DNA of 13,067 bases from assembly GCA_027596195.1 (NCBI GenBank), contig JADGJG010000747.1, forward strand, positions 1-13,067, read 5' to 3'. The notes under the pieces were generated by a model. It had not been told where the DNA came from. It made no database searches and was given only the letters and a program-made list of their open reading frames with translations. Numbering within the stretch: position 1 is the stretch's first letter; every line of letters begins with the position of its first letter. Position numbers and translations under genes: made by a program. Shown here piece by piece: positions 13,062 through 13,067 of the stretch. The DNA is from Podochytrium sp. JEL0797 (lineage: Eukaryota; Chytridiomycota; Chytridiomycetes; Chytridiales; Chytriomycetaceae).

Positions 13062-13067
13062 CCACCC

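Noticed and set aside
1..13067. CRISPR array, tRNA, rRNA or insertion sequence
   Set aside because: No evenly spaced short repeats, no cloverleaf-like or rRNA-like stretch, and no transposase-like frame or terminal inverted repeats were seen.

Overview
The window looks like nuclear DNA of a fungus, most likely a zoosporic (chytrid-type) lineage. This is an inference. The reasons are short GT-AG introns (71 and 57 bp), AATAAA-type signals close behind stop codons, very short divergent intergenic spaces, a small NCE101-like membrane protein, an F-box-like protein with plant-type leucine-rich repeats, and a secreted multi-pass DUF4203/TMEM198-like protein. There is no prokaryotic operon structure and I see no rRNA, tRNA or CRISPR.

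Left half (about 180-6917, all coding on the minus strand): a degenerate tandem array of a previously unnamed protein family. Read along the plus strand it is four two-gene cassettes, each with a 'class II' gene followed by a 'class I' gene: A (356-769) + B (923-1672); relic A' (1845-2135) + C (2309-3061); relic A'' (3301-3534) + E (3675-4468); D (4657-5541) + F (5898-6917). D and F are intact. C is an intact but chimeric gene. B is open but has no ATG. A, A', A'' and E are broken. The proteins share one plan: a low-complexity, Pro-rich or acidic N-terminal part, a basic nuclear-localisation-like cluster (KRKR type), a QTD-type short motif in several copies, and one hydrophobic segment at the extreme C-terminus. 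This suggests tail-anchored proteins of the nuclear envelope or ER. Spacers are also repeated: a block with a perfect CACGTG palindrome before class I genes, and a pyrimidine-rich block before class II genes. A 60-bp C-tract sits where the 3' half of A'' should be.

Right half (6918-13067): unrelated single-copy-looking genes. These are a DUF4203-like membrane protein with one intron (7559-8583, +); an F-box-like/LRR protein (8729-10177, -); a disordered acidic protein (10418-10987, +) followed by a short ORF that shares its C-terminal motif (11021-11314, +); a 90-residue NCE101-like membrane protein (11376-11648, -) divergent by only 52 bp from a probable Rpp14/Pop5-type RNase P/MRP subunit with one intron (11701-12468, +); and an incomplete unknown gene at the right edge (12510-13061, -). 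These look like ordinary housekeeping or lineage genes, and nothing ties them functionally to the array. The only link is a short stretch at 5545-5694 that resembles the first exon of the DUF4203 gene and lies just upstream of gene D.

All family names were assigned by reading motifs. No database search was possible.
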